Shown here: positions 30,917 through 42,314 of the stretch, one piece after another
Numbering within the stretch: the stretch's first letter is position 1
How the letters are laid out: each line of letters starts with the position of its first letter
Assembly (NCBI GenBank): GCA_002049455.2
Contig: KV918785.1
Span: 384,975 to 448,974 of the forward strand
Source: Porphyra umbilicalis
Lineage: Eukaryota; Rhodophyta; Bangiophyceae; Bangiales; Bangiaceae
Reading direction: 5' to 3'
Length of the DNA stretch: 64,000 nucleotides
Program-made: the position numbers and the translations under genes
Notes under the pieces: generated by a model
What the model was told of the DNA's origin: nothing
Database searches by the model: none
The model's input: the letters and a program-made list of their open reading frames with translations, nothing else

Positions 30917-33826
30917 TCACCGACCCACTGGCGCGTTGACGCTCGCCATGTAATTTTGGAGCAGTCGTCGGCACACGCCCACGTTGCCGAGGTTGACTTC
31001 CAAGTTCTTGACGAGCAGCTTGACAATCTCCTTGTCGAGCGCCGACAGGACGCCGACGCCCTCCACGGCGGCGCCCGCGTCAAACGGGCGCTGCGGGTCA
31101 AACAGGCCGGCAAAGAGCTTGTAGATGGCACCAAAATTGGGGGAGCCGGGGGAGGGGGATGGCGCGCCGCCGCCGCCGCTGCCGCCGACGGTGCCGGCGC
31201 TCGCGCCGGGCACGGGGGGGGTCGCCGCCGTGAGGGGGGCCGCCGCGGCGGGCAAGGCGCCGATCCCCGCCGTCGGCGCCGGCGCCGGCGCGGGGACGAC
31301 CCCGTTCATGCCCACCGTGCCAGTGGCGGACGCACCTCCAGGGCCGGGGGCGGCCCACGAGCCGCCGGCACCGACGCCTGGCATGCCACCACCGGCACCA
31401 ACGGGCATTCCCGGCGGTGCTTGTCCAGGAGCGCCGACGCCCCAGCCGCCCCACCCGCCCGCGTAGGGCCCCGGTCCGGGCACAAAGGGCGCTCCCCCAG
31501 CGCCGCCGTACGTATAGGCACCGGGCGGAAAGCCACCGGGCATGCCCGGCGCCGGCGCCATGGCGCCGGCGTTTGCGGCCGCGGCCGCGGCGGCGGCAGC
31601 GACACTGCCAGCGGGGCCGCCACGCCCGCCGGCAAGGCGGCGGGCTTTGCCAGCCGCCGCCGCCGCCGCGGCAGAGCTGCCCCCACCGGCGCCTGCGCCC
31701 GTGCCGCCGCGCCGTTTCTCCCCCCGCACCCGCGCGTACGGGGACGCGCCCGGATCCGACGGTATCGGAGTGCCGCCGCCCCCCCCACCGGCGCCGACGG
31801 GCGGCAAAAAGAGTGGCGGCGGTGCCGGTGCTGCGCCCGGCGCAACCGAGTAGGGGCTCGCTACGGCCGTCCCGCCCGCTCCCGCAAACAGCGGCGTCGG
31901 TGGCGGCGGCGGCGGGATGCCGGCCCCTGCTCCGGCCGGCAGCCCCGCGCCTCCCGCTGGGGCCATTACCGGACCAAGCGGCATGTGCGGGACCAGGTGC
32001 GGGGAGGCGAGGTGTTGAGGGAGGAGCATGGCCGCCGCTGCTGGTCCCACTGCCGCACCCCCCTGGCCGCTGCCGGGCGTGCCTGAAGGTGGTGGGTGGC
32101 GCCCCCGCCCACCCCCATGGGCGGCGTGTGGGTGGGGGGACCCCGCCCCGTGGATGTGGCGCACCCCACCGCCGCCGGCCGCAGCCTGCACCGCCGCCAG
32201 CTGCGCTTGAGCCGCGCGGAGCTGCTGCAGCTGGGACGCTTGAGCGTTTTGGAGGGCGACCGCCGCGGCCGCGGCGGCGGGCGACATGGCGCGGCCGCCC
32301 ATGCCCGGCGGCAACGGTCCGCCAACCGCAAGGGGCGTGCCAGGGGCAGCGGGGGCGCCCCCACCCTGGGCCGCCGCCAACGCTGCTGCGGCGGTCGCCT
32401 GCTGCACGCCCGCCGCAGCCGAGGCGGCGGATTGCATCGCCGCAGCCGCCGCCACGGCCCGCTGTTGGGTCACGCGCGCGGCGGCAGCCACCGCCGGCGA
32501 CATGGCCGCGCGGGCGCCTGCGGATCCGGCAGCGTTACCGTCGGCAGGAGGGCGAGGGGAGGCGGCCGCAGCCGCGGCAGCAGCAGACGCTGCCGCTGCC
32601 GCAGCGGCGGCTCCGCCATCGGGCGCACTCCCCCCCCCCCCACCGGGACCCGTCGCCGCCGCCGCGGCTCGGTTGAGTGCCGCCGCGCTCGACGCGGCGG
32701 CCACCTGCTGCGCGGCGGCCAGCTCTGCCCGCTCCCCAGCCTGGGCGGCGGCCAACGCGGCGGCTTGCTGCGCTTGCGCGCGCACGAGCGCCTGGTTGGC
32801 CGCCGCCGCCTCGACGGTCGTCCGCGCGTGCACCGCCATCAGGGCGTCGAGGGGTTGACCCCCCGCAACGCCCGCCGCGCCCACGGGTACGCCCCCGACG
32901 ACGGAGGCGCCAGGGGCACCGACACCCGCAGCAGCCGCAGCGGCAGCGGCCGCCGCGGCGGCGGCGGACCCGGCGCCGTCATTGTCATCAGTCACACCAG
33001 CGGTGCCACGGCTGCCCGCCCCGGTCGTGGTGCCGCCGCAGCCGCTCGTTGCACCGCCGCCCCACGACATGCCCGCGCTCCCGCTTGCCGACCCGCCTGT
33101 GCCGCCACCGGCACTGGCCGACCCCCCCGCGGGGGTGCCCGCTGAAGCCGACGGCGCCGCTGCCGAAGCGGCGGCTGCGGCGGCTGCTGCTGCAGCCGCC
33201 GCCGCTGCCGCCGTGCCGGCGCTGCTCGCGGCGCTCCCTGCCGCACTCCCATTGCCCCGCCGCTTTGGCCGCGGTGGGGGCACGTGCTCCCCCGTCTTGT
33301 TTTTGGCCACCTTGATGAAGTACTTCTGGGCGTGGCTCCGGATCTGCACCACGTTCTTGGTCCGTACCGCCGCCTCAATGTCCTTCCAGGACCGCCCAAA
33401 CCGCTTGAGGGCGTCGAGAAAGAGCCCGTGCTCCCCCTCCGTCCAGTTCTCCCGGTGTTTGGTGATGACATACGGTTTGCGGGGCTTCTTCCCGGGGGGC
33501 GGCGGCGCGGTCGTCGTGGTCGTCGACGATGCGGCCGTATCCGACGGCCGCCCAGCGGCAGCCGCGGGGGACGCAGCGGCCATGGCCGCCGCCACGGGCG
33601 CCGCCGCCGCGGGTGCCGCCGCCGTTGCCGCAGGCGCAAGCGAAATAGGGGTAGCGACAGCGGCGGCTCCGCCGGCGGGTAGTCCCGCCGCCCCTGCGCG
33701 TGGCCCGCCGCCCCCATCCGCTCGAGCGGCGGCGGGGCCGCCCCCCGCCGTCGGCGCCAGCGCCCCCGCGGGCACAGAGGTGTGCCAAGGTGGTGGGGGA
33801 GGGCCGGGGCCAGAGCGGTCGCCCAT
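30917..33826 (-). CDS. REVEILLE/LCL-type SHAQKYF MYB transcription factor
   Basis: 969 residues from ATG 33826 in one uninterrupted frame. A single MYB repeat (about residues 124-174) has [30 protein letters not shown] and the SHAQKYF helix (164-170), preceded by the conserved KPYVITK. About 700 residues of Ala/Gly/Pro-rich low complexity with Gln-containing stretches follow. The last 75 residues hold an LCL-type domain: [14 protein letters not shown] and [22 protein letters not shown] plus LCL is the architecture of the plant REVEILLE 4/6/8 clade, circadian and stress regulators of evening-element genes. A clock role here is inference. A palindromic TGCGTCA site lies about 290 bp upstream. 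Length far exceeds plant RVE proteins because of the linker. Confidence 0.85.
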   Translation of the reverse strand: MGDRSGPGPPPPPWHTSVPAGALAPTAGGGPAAARADGGGGPRAGAAGLPAGGAAAVATPISLAPAATAAAPAAAAPVAAAMAAASPAAAAGRPSDTAASSTTTTTAPPPPGKKPRKPYVITKHRENWTEGEHGLFLDALKRFGRSWKDIEAAVRTKNVVQIRSHAQKYFIKVAKNKTGEHVPPPRPKRRGNGSAAGSAASSAGTAAAAAAAAAAAAAAASAAAPSASAGTPAGGSASAGGGTGGSASGSAGMSWGGGATSGCGGTTTGAGSRGTAGVTDDNDGAGSAAAAAAAAAAAAAGVGAPGASVVGGVPVGAAGVAGGQPLDALMAVHARTTVEAAAANQALVRAQAQQAAALAAAQAGERAELAAAQQVAAASSAAALNRAAAAATGPGGGGGSAPDGGAAAAAAAASAAAAAAAASPRPPADGNAAGSAGARAAMSPAVAAAARVTQQRAVAAAAAMQSAASAAAGVQQATAAAALAAAQGGGAPAAPGTPLAVGGPLPPGMGGRAMSPAAAAAAVALQNAQASQLQQLRAAQAQLAAVQAAAGGGGVRHIHGAGSPHPHAAHGGGRGRHPPPSGTPGSGQGGAAVGPAAAAMLLPQHLASPHLVPHMPLGPVMAPAGGAGLPAGAGAGIPPPPPPTPLFAGAGGTAVASPYSVAPGAAPAPPPLFLPPVGAGGGGGGTPIPSDPGASPYARVRGEKRRGGTGAGAGGGSSAAAAAAAGKARRLAGGRGGPAGSVAAAAAAAAANAGAMAPAPGMPGGFPPGAYTYGGAGGAPFVPGPGPYAGGWGGWGVGAPGQAPPGMPVGAGGGMPGVGAGGSWAAPGPGGASATGTVGMNGVVPAPAPAPTAGIGALPAAAAPLTAATPPVPGASAGTVGGSGGGGAPSPSPGSPNFGAIYKLFAGLFDPQRPFDAGAAVEGVGVLSALDKEIVKLLVKNLEVNLGNVGVCRRLLQNYMASVNAPVGR

Positions 33827-34742
33827 CGGAGCCAACCGGCAGGTCGTCGGCGGTGCCGCCGACAAGGAGTCGGGTTGGAATGGAGCCGCGGGGGGGAAGA
33901 CGAGGGGGTCGGGTGGGTAAGGTACACGGACGGCGACGGGGAACGAACGTGCGTGTGGGGGGGGAGAGGACGTGCAAGTGCGTACAAGGAAGCGATGGTG
34001 CGGGGGATGCGTCGCGAAACGGGGATGTGGAGGAATGGGAGAGGGGCCAGGGTGGGGGAGCGCGACCCCGCGGGAAAACTTACGTATGAGCCGCACCCGT
34101 CTGGCGAGTGGCGTGCGTCATGTGACGCACGGGCACCACGCTCCGTAGTACGCGACACGCTCGGGGGGTGGTGGAGGCGCCGCGGCGGTGCGCAGCGTGC
34201 GGCCCCCGTGAATGGGAGGCGCGCGCGGGGGGGGGGGGGGTGGGAGGGAATGCAATTGCCGCCGCCGTCGCGGCCCCCTGTGCGCGCAGTGGTGTGGGGG
34301 GATGCGCCACGGCCGACCCACGCACCGGCGAGCAGGAGTCGGGCGGCGGAGGGGCGGGTGGGTGGCGCGCGCGGAGAACGGGCGTCGCTCCCACCGACAA
34401 GTGGGCACTACCTACCAGGTCGACGACGATTGGGGCGAGGCGGCGCCGCCCCGGTGGTCTCCTGTGGGGGCCGGGTGGTCGCGACGCCGGCGGTGTGCAT
34501 GTGGGGCAGTCGCAGCGCCAGCAGGGTCCTCTGAGTCCCCACTGCCGACGCGTTGACCGGGTGGCCCGGCAGGGAATTATTGGGCTTCGATTCGAGCCGT
34601 CTCAGAGGGGGTGGACCCTCCGCCGACGATGTTGGCCCGCTCCCTCGGCTGCTCACGTGTTGAGGGCCCCCCACCCCTGTCGGACGCGCTGGTAACTGTC
34701 CCATCGCGTGCGTGTGTGGCTCTCGTGAAGGAAACGGACGCT
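33827..34742. other. MYB gene upstream region
   Basis: No gene seen. G-rich low complexity at 33950-34070 and 34228-34242. The palindrome at 34113 is listed separately. The right end meets the inverted-repeat-bounded element. Confidence 0.55.
34113..34130. promoter_or_regulatory. palindromic GTGCGTCA-TG-TGACGCAC
   Basis: Perfect 8 bp arms with a 2 bp spacer, centred about 295 bp upstream of the MYB ATG. The TGACG core is typical for bZIP dimers; a bZIP gene is present at 60957, but no link is shown. Confidence 0.45.
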
Positions 34743-35205
34743 GCAGCTTTCACATCATATTCGCGTGAACTTGCTGCGTGAAAGCAAACCGGCCAATCAG
34801 ATCACTGCCTGCCGAGCTCGAGCGATGAGCTGCCGACCTGACCGGCCCGCCTGCACGACCCTTGAGAGGGTGTACAGAACCGGATACGTGCCAGACATGA
34901 ACAGGGCCGCCAGACATCAGCGACGAGGAAAGGCCCGAGCGGGGCCACAGACACCAAAGCCTGTCCTGATCAGTCGTCGTGTCTGGGGCCGACGACACAT
35001 GTCAGCACCCTGGAGCACCCAAGAAAGGGGCTGCCAGATCGACAGCAAAATGAGATACCGTTGTGTCTGCGGCCCTCAGCAGCCCTGTCTGGCGAGATAC
35101 AGGCCTCCAGGACCCCTGGGCGCCCCCACAGTGGCGAGATAGTATCAGCACTTGCGGTCAACAAAGCGACCAGGGAACCACCTACGGACTGGCGCCTGTT
35201 TCATT

Positions 35206-35561
35206 GGCCAGGATGACACCTTCGTTTCCGCCACCTGGCCAATCAGCAGGCTGAAATGTTTGTGCGCGCTTTGTGGCCACTTTGGGGCACCCCCTGCACG
35301 GTACCTCTGGCGGGGGGGGGCGCTGGCGAATCTCGAGGGCCGTGCACGGGGTCGCTGGGGGCCCCTGGCGCGCCGGTAGAAATTTCATGCGGCCAGGATG
35401 CCGCCTTCGTTTCCGCCACCTGGCCAATCAGCAGGCTGAAATGTTTGTGCGCGGTTTGTGGCCCCTTTGGGGCACCCCCTGCACGGTACCTCTGGCGGGG
35501 GTGGGCGCTGGCGAATCTCGGGGGCCGTGCACGGGGTTGCTGGGGCCCCCTGGCGCGCCGG
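35206..35561 (+). repeat. 171 bp direct duplication, two copies
   Basis: Copies 35206-35376 and 35391-35561 are nearly identical, beginning GGCCAGGATG and ending GCGCGCCGG, with a 14 bp spacer. Each holds CCTGGCCAATCAGC, which with the preceding ATTGGCCAGG forms an inverted pair in copy 1. Confidence 0.9.
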
Positions 35562-36069
35562 GATTACAGCGCTGCCAAGCGTCATCCGCAACTGTACGCA
35601 AATCAACGAACAGATCCACCGACAATACAGAAACACGTTCCGCTGGCTGTCGTAAAAATATTTTGATACATCAAATCGGGCTCGACTTTTTCTTCTCTCA
35701 GAGAATACTTTGAATCCGTCCACTTCGTTTCAAGATCAGGCGATTCCGAGGTTTCCATGTGCCGACTGGGTCTGACACGGTGGACGACCTGCCCCGCGCG
35801 TCGCATCAGGCGGCAAGCACCAGAACGCCGCCCGTTTTAGCAACTTATCAAAAACCTGTTAATTCACTCTCTTTGCCTTGTTCGGCTGAAATTGCAGGAC
35901 AATCCAAAGTCTGTTCCATGAACGGGGCGCAGTGCCTACTGGTAGATATTTTTAAGCCTCTGGAAGGGCCCTGGAGAGGCTCACTGATGTGTAATATGCT
36001 TGTGTGGATCGAAAATGATTCACAAGGGGTCCATATTATGTTTTCGATCACCTGTGTCTGATCCAGATG

Positions 36070-37450
36070 GGTCAGGGTTACGGGTTTGTGGGCCAGAGTT
36101 TTACCCCTGTGCGTAGGTCAATGCCGGCGATGCAGGCTCCTCAGCAGCCGATTCCAGGCCCTACGGCAGGGCATGCTCCTCATTCCTGTTTGCTTCCCAC
36201 CTCTGACCGAGGTGGCGTCCTGCTGGCGACTGGTCCTCTTGCTAGCAACTGCAGTGGCTGGCAAGAGGACCAGTCGCCAGCAGGACGCCATGGTGGAGCC
36301 AGCAGCTGCTGGCTCCACCAGCCGGCAACAGCCTCGCAGCCGCACTGGTCTGTCACCAGTGGCCGCGTTCTTACCCATCCAGCCCCGCTGTCGGAGCTGA
36401 CTCAGCAGCTGCCCGACTGACGCTGCATTCGTTTTGGTTGCTGCGCACAGTCCCGTAGCCGGCCCCACCGACCGCTGCCCTGGCCGCACCCGCAGCCCCA
36501 AGCATACAGAAGAACAGAAACAGTACCTTGGCTGTTTACGTAAGAGCGGACCTCCAGCAAACGGCAGCAGACACGCATGGTCAGAAAGACTGGAAGAGAG
36601 AGAAAGCGAAAGTAGGTTCTGGTTACACAGCGATGATGCCCACGAGCCGCACTCCAGTCACCCACGCCTTTTACCCATACCAGCTCATGTCTCCCCAGTA
36701 CACAGTGGGGGCGTCGGTGGGCGATTATCGGGGAGCACGTCACTCGGCAATCCGCGAACATACTCACTGTCCCCCATCCGAGAGATAGACTGGTCAAGCA
36801 GCCAGCGTGGTGCTGGGCCGTGAGCGGTCACAGGATTCTGGGAGACCCAGCCACGTCGGGATAGTCCCTCGTTGAGGAGCAGTCGGTCACCTGCGGAATG
36901 GTATCTGCTGATGGCTCCCAGTAGAACCCAAACGCCATCTGCCTGGTCACCTGTCGCCTCGGTTTCCAAAGTGGGGTCCCACGGTCGACCGCGATACGCG
37001 CATGGCCCCACCAGCAGCAGAGCTGGACGAGATGGAAAGAGCGCCGCACGCTGAATTGGCCTGCCACCAGTGGCCGAGCTCCCACCCGTCCCGCCTCCCT
37101 GTCGGGGGTGACCCAGAAGCCGCCCGACTGTTGCTGTTTCGTTTATACTGTCTGCGCATAGAATCGGCGTGCGCCCCGGCGGTCGCTGTGCCGGCCTCAC
37201 CCAGAGTGGCATGCAAGCTGTCCACCTGCCACCTGAGCATTGGCGCCTGAAGGGGTACATGTAGCAGCACACTCGGTACACCAGCCCGCTGTACTGAAGT
37301 GTCTTCGTTGTTTGCGTACGAGCGGACCGCACTCATGCTTCAGTGGACAAGTAGGGTCAGACAGAATGGAGCTGAGAGAGAGCAAAAGAAGGTATTGACT
37401 ACGATGTGATCGTGCAGGCGCGCCACTCTCCAGTCACCCACACTGCAGCC
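36070..37450 (+). repeat. two diverged copies of a 450-650 bp repeat
   Basis: Blocks at about 36340-36640 recur in order at about 37055-37400: ACCAGTGGCCG, CTGTCGG, TGACnCAG, CCCGACTG, GAGCGGACC, GGTCAGA and GAGAGAG followed by an A-rich stretch. Divergence is substantial, so limits are approximate. Confidence 0.55.
36213..36320. repeat. 30 bp-arm hairpin abutting a 30 bp perfect palindrome
   Basis: Arms 36213-36242 and 36261-36290 are exact complements (outer end TGGCGTCCTGCTGGCG) around an 18 bp loop. The next base starts a perfect 30 bp palindrome, 36291-36320, beginning TGGTGGAGCCAGCAG. No mismatches in either structure. Confidence 0.92.
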
Positions 37451-37486
37451 ACCCACGCCCGCTACCCGCGCTAGCTTGTGCCTCCC

Positions 37487-38066
37487 CTAGTCCTCTGCAG
37501 CTACATCGGCCAACGAAGAAACAGGGAGGCGGGCGCAGGCGTCGGCCGCGGTCAAGCTGTCCACATATAGAGCAACACCCATACGCTGCCGGAGGACTGG
37601 CATGTCAGGTTGGGCAAAGCATAGCGGTGCTCCAAGCCGGGTGCACGGGAACCGCACGTACGGGTGCCCGATGCCGGTCCGCCCGAAGGAGACGCACGCC
37701 TGGTAAAAGCGGCGCCATGGTGGCGGGCGCGACGACGATGGCGTCAACCGCGACGGCATCAGCGTCCACGCGCACATCGTGGCGGCGGATTCGGTACGGC
37801 GGCGGGGGGACCGATCCGTCGGGTCCTGTGTCGCCGTGCTGTCCTCGACGACAGTGGGGACCGATTCGCCACCCCGATCCGGAGATCTTTGTGGTCGGGC
37901 CCCAGTTCTGGGTGGCCCCAATCGGTCCTGATTGCTGCACCGATGTCGAGGATGCGCCCGAAGTTGATGGAATCTCACTGTTGATTTCGTCAATCGACGA
38001 GCGCATCCGGCCCCCCCCCGAGGCGCGCGGAGCGCGCGCGCCCCCCCCCCCCCCCCGCGTTTTCAC
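37487..38066 (-). pseudogene. broken ORF near the right TIR, possible element-encoded protein
   Basis: Frame one (from 38066) includes MRSSIDEINSEIPSTSGASS and RRHDVRVDADAVAVDAIVVA. After about 37720 the protein-like frame changes to RRFYQACVSFGRTGIG, PYVRFPCTRLGAPLCFAQP and MGVALYVDSLTAADACARLP, ending at 37487. No known transposase motif is visible. It may be a relic of an element gene. Confidence 0.35.
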
Positions 38067-38101
38067 ATCGCATATTCACGCGAATGTCATGTGAAAGCTG
38101 C

Positions 38102-39348
38102 ACGGCGCATTTCCTACCTCGTGGCTCTGCTCGACCAGGCTGGGGCTCTTCTTGGCGGGCCGAGGTGTCGCGAAACGTCACGGACGCTTTGACCGAAAGG
38201 ATATTTTGGCAGACGAGTGCATCCGCGCGATTCGACTGACCATATCAACACGACTTAATACGACAACAAGTACTGTACCACGAACTGGAGGTGAGGTAAG
38301 CGTGCATCACAACAAGAGTCAAAACCTGAAAATCACAAACTTCAGCAGACATTCAGAAAACACACATCGAGATACGGTCGGTCGCCCGTACGAGTCTCGG
38401 CCCCATCTGTATCCCCACTGCCGACCCCCATAAAGGCGGCTGACGCCCGTTCCCGGATTGCAAGCGCCGCGCCGTCCCCCCCGTCAGACCGGCCGGAACC
38501 TCCACCCCTCCCGCCCCGTCGCCACCGTCGCCGGCAGTCGCGTCGCCCGCCACGAGCGGCGGCGGCGGCGCTCCGCGATCAGGCGGGGCGCCCGGCGGGC
38601 CACCAACGGCGCGCGGCGGTCGAGGCACGCCCCCGCCGGCGGCGGCGCGCCCAGCCTTGTTGATGAAAACAGGCTGCGCATGCCGTGACGGAGCCGCCGA
38701 CGCTGCAACCTCCGTCACCGCCACCGCCGTCGCGTGGGTGCACGGCAGGCGCGCGCGCGAGGCGGCCGGGCTACTGTTTCTGCAACGGCTGGGCGGCGGG
38801 CGGCGATGCCCAAGGGGAGAAAAACAAACTTGAAAACACGCACAGCCAGCACCCGTGCTTCGCCTCTCTCGGAACCTGCTGCGCCTCGTGCCGCTACACT
38901 CGCGTGGCCGGCTGGACGTCGAGACGCACTGTCCGCAGTACTCTATTGGGGCGTGGCGTCTTCCCCGAGGCGGGGCAGCGCGGCTTGAAGCAGCGGGCGT
39001 GGCGGTCACAGGTGGCCGACCAGATACCTGACCGTGGCGACGGGATGGGTACCACGCGAGCGACAGTCCACCAATAGCATTTGATCGCTGCGGTCCGAGC
39101 TCGGTGGGACCCCGCCGACGGCAATAGGTCGCGCTTAAATTGCGGTCTTCGGATTTCGGCACTCGTGGTTCGTCAAGGGGGGACCGTCCTCCCCAGCCAC
39201 GCCTCATCGTTGGTCACTCTCTCGCCTCGCTCGCCTCTCCTCCCCTCCCATCTGGCTCTCTCCGAGTCCGGTATCCCTCCCCTCCCCTCTAACTCCTTTG
39301 TGTTTTCCATGCGCACGCATACGCGCGTACGCTGTGCCGCTGTCAGCG
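38102..39348. other. intergenic region upstream of PrmA
   Basis: No supported gene. 38180-38430 is lower in GC. A long C/G-rich stretch (38430-39070) is open on both strands but I could not assign it. TTAAATT at 39136 lies 210 bp upstream of the PrmA ATG. Confidence 0.45.
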
Positions 39349-40430
39349 ATGCAAAGTGTGTCCATCTCATTGAGCTCTCCCTCGGTGCTGGCCGGTGCGC
39401 CAGGTGCCCAGCCCCCCCACCACGTCGACGCAGCTGCCCTGTCCGACGCGCTGTTTGAGGGGGGTGCCCTGTCGGTCTCCATCACCCCCCCAGCGGCGGC
39501 GGAATCCATCTTCCATGAGGTCCCCCCTGGGGCGGTCACGTGGGAGCCCCCCTCCCGCACCGTCTGGGCTGGCGCCACGGTCACTGCCACGTTTGCCGCG
39601 GGCATTGACGTCGATGACGTGCTGCTGCGCCTGGCGGCCACGGCGGGCCTTTCCGAACTGCCGCCCTACCATGTGCAGCCGGTGGATGCGGAGCGGGATT
39701 GGGTGTCAGAGGTGCAGGCGGGGTTCCCGCCCGTTCGGGTCGGCCGCCTCCTCATCCAGTACCCGTGGCACGGCGCGGAGGCGGGGGCGCGGGAGCAGCG
39801 GGGGGGGGGAACGGCCCGCCGTCTGGAGGGGCGACCGCGGCCGACAGCGGCACGACCGTCGTGATTCCCATTGAGCCCGGCTGCGCCTTTGGCACCGGCG
39901 AGCACCCGACGACGCGGCTGGTGCTTGGCTTCCTGCAGTCCCCCACCGCCGCCGTCGCCGGCGCGCGGGTGTTGGACTATGGGTGTGGGTCGGGGGTGTT
40001 GGCGCTGGCTGCCGCCGCGCTCGGCGCCGCCTCCGTCGTCGGCGTGGACATTGACCCAGACGCGGTCGCGGTCGCTGCCAGCAACGCGGTGGGGGGGGGA
40101 CGTGGGGTCGCGGTGGCGGCGGTTGGTGACGCCCCCCCCGCCCCTCCCCCACCCTTGTGTGCCGCCGACTTGACCTTCCTGACGAATAGGGAGGAACCCG
40201 ACGCGGTCGGCGCCTATGATGTGGTCGTTGCCAACATCCTCGCCAAACCCCTCGTCGCCCTCGCGCCGCTCCTCCGCCGGCGGGCGACGCGGGGCGGGCG
40301 GCTGGCGCTGGCGGGGGTGCTGGCCGAGCAGGGGTTGGCCGTGCGGGATGCGTATGAGGCGGCGGGGTGGGCGATGGGCGACGGGGAGGTGCTCGACGGG
40401 TGGGTGTTGCTGACGGGGGTGGCGCGGTGA
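39349..40430 (+). CDS. PrmA-type ribosomal protein L11 methyltransferase (one frame break)
   Basis: PrmA trimethylates ribosomal protein L11; in algae an organellar ribosome is the likely target. The first in-frame ATG gives MQSVSISLSSPSVLAG. The N-terminal substrate-recognition part is present (DALFEGGALSVSITPPA, WVSEVQAGFPPVRVGRLLIQ), which favours PrmA over the ETFB lysine methyltransferase lineage. After a G-run frame change (1 to 3 near 39800) the catalytic part follows: EPGCAFGTGEHPTTRLVLGF, SAM-binding motif LDYGCGSGVLALAAAALGA, acidic VVGVDIDPDAV, and motif IV VVANILAKPL. It ends LAEQGLAVRDAYEAAGW...GWVLLTGVAR, a normal PrmA C-terminus. Targeting cannot be decided because the start depends on one ATG. 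Confidence 0.8.
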
Positions 40431-42314
40431 CGCTGTTGGAGTGGGCCTGCGATTTTTGTGCTCGAAGAGGAGGAGGACTCTCGTGCATGCCGCTTGGGGC
40501 CGTTGCTAGTGCGCTATTCGCGCGCTCTTGGGCAAGGTCGTGCGGACCGCTCCCGTGGCGCCCGGTTTGTGGCTGTTCGGATGGTGGCGACGGAGATGGC
40601 GGCCACGCTCTCAAAAACCTGCACAAAAATGGACTCGCTGGCTCCTCGTAGTCGAGCTGATGAATACGGACGAGAGTGCCTTCGATCTATCGACGTAGCC
40701 CCATCTGATACTTGGCCGCGGGGACAGCTCGTTGCCCTGCCTTCTGATTGCCCAAACACTGTACGTAGCTCAACGCAGCGCGGTGGACTGTGACCGTACT
40801 CTACAACACGCAACCAGACGGTGCTTCTAACCTTGCGTGAAACTCCCTTTGGAGGTAGCTTTCGACCTCTCTGTCTTGATGGGATGGAGGTGTCGGGGTG
40901 GTGGTACAACCACCCTTGAACGACACGGACCACGGTTGAATAGGTCTGGAGACCTGTCGTTGGCACGTCGTCGTTCACAGCAAAGTCGCGGGCTGAACGG
41001 TGTCGGAGACGCTTCCGGTTGGCAATCTATCCTTGTCTTTCTATCTTCTTAGGTTTGGTTGATTACGGTCTCTCTCCATGCTGTCCACCCTTTTGGGCGG
41101 CTGACGGACCGTATCCTCGAGCGGACGAGTGGTGCCGTGCCCCAACGTGAGACCAGACCGCTCGTTTCTCGAAAGTCTAATTTAATTGCTTCGTAAACCG
41201 GATCACCTTAGTGGTGGGGACTTCTCGTGCACTGCAGAAAGTTGGGCAGTACAACAATGAGGGGTGCTTCTTCGTCGGATTGCACTGCAACGAGGTGAAA
41301 GCCACTCCCGGCCCCCCTCTGGCTCGCTCCTGTTCAGTGTGCGATGGTGCCCCAGTTCGCTGTTATTCCTTCACAGCCATTGGTGGCCCAACCGAACTCT
41401 TGACCGGACCAAGCAACAGCCCGCCAAGGGAACCCGCTGCAACCGCCCCTTGCAAGCTGGCAGCGCGACGGCGGTCCTGTCAGTCGACGACAGTAGACGA
41501 GCAGGCCTTGGCTGCGGTGCCTTCTTGGTCAACCCTCGTTGCGTGGCGCGCCGCAGTCGTTTCTTCGCCCGCCCGCCCGACCACCCGCCCGCCCGCCGGC
41601 CCGCCGGCCCGCCTGCGACCATCGACCTGCCCCCCGCCTCATAGTGGCCCGGTGGGCCGACTGGTGGCGGGTGGGTGGCTCCCCGCGCCCACTTTATCCC
41701 CATTCCGTGGAAACCGGAAGGGGCACAAGCTTCCCATCGGTGTTGACGTTTCGCAGTGCACCCCTCCCCTGCTTGCGATTCTGTGCTGTCGCATTTATTG
41801 GCGGTGAGGGCTTGGCGGCCTCCTCTCGTTTCTTCCCACCCCCTTTACGCTGCTCTTTGGGGCTCCGGTTCTTTGGTCGACCCGCCGCCTGCCCGGCCTC
41901 TCGCCGTTGCATGAGGCATCCGGGCTGACGCTCCTGGGGGCCGTCGCACGCGTCTTGACCATCGTCACCCCCGCCTCTGGTGGTGACGGCCGGCCTCCCA
42001 CCCTTTTTGGCACGCACCGAGTTTGCTGTGCCTGGATATTGGTGTATTTTCGCCTCGCGCGTGCGTCGTGGTATCGGCCCTCACCCCGGTCGTGCTCCGT
42101 GGGCCTTCTGGCAGCCGATCTACGACCGATCCGCTCGCGATCGTCTTAGGTCGCGCGCCCGCTACCACCTGCTTGTAGTCCGTGCTGCAACAACCTCCCG
42201 ACTGTTGGTCTTTCCTCCTCCGCCTCTCGCTTCCTCCTCTTTTTGGGTGGCTACGACTCCGAATATCGGCCTCGTCGCAGCCCCCCACCCTCGTCCGCCC
42301 CTGTAGAGACCAAA
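40431..42314. other. 1.9 kb intergenic region
   Basis: No supported gene. Sequence is unique-looking and somewhat lower in GC. CCCGCC/GCCGGC microsatellite-like DNA occurs at 41570-41615. No inverted-repeat element noticed. Confidence 0.5.

Larger units (their letters stand above)
34743..38101. mobile_element. putative 3.4 kb TIR-bounded element
   Basis: The left end (34743-34769) reads GCAGCTTTCACATCATATTC and onward; the right end (38075-38101) is its complement with 2 mismatches in 27 bp. The interior contains a 171 bp direct duplication, two diverged copies of a longer repeat, an abutting hairpin and palindrome, and a broken ORF near the right end. No clear target duplication is visible. 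It is either a decayed DNA transposon or a foldback-type composite. Confidence 0.5.

Noticed and set aside
34560-34620. tRNA-like B-box (GCTTCGATTCGAGC)
   Set aside because: No matching A-box or acceptor stem could be folded around it. No tRNA was found elsewhere either.
38353-39207. Minus-strand 284-codon frame and a plus-strand frame ending CFASLGTCCASC
   Set aside because: Both are open because of GC content; neither has a recognisable domain or a consistent start.
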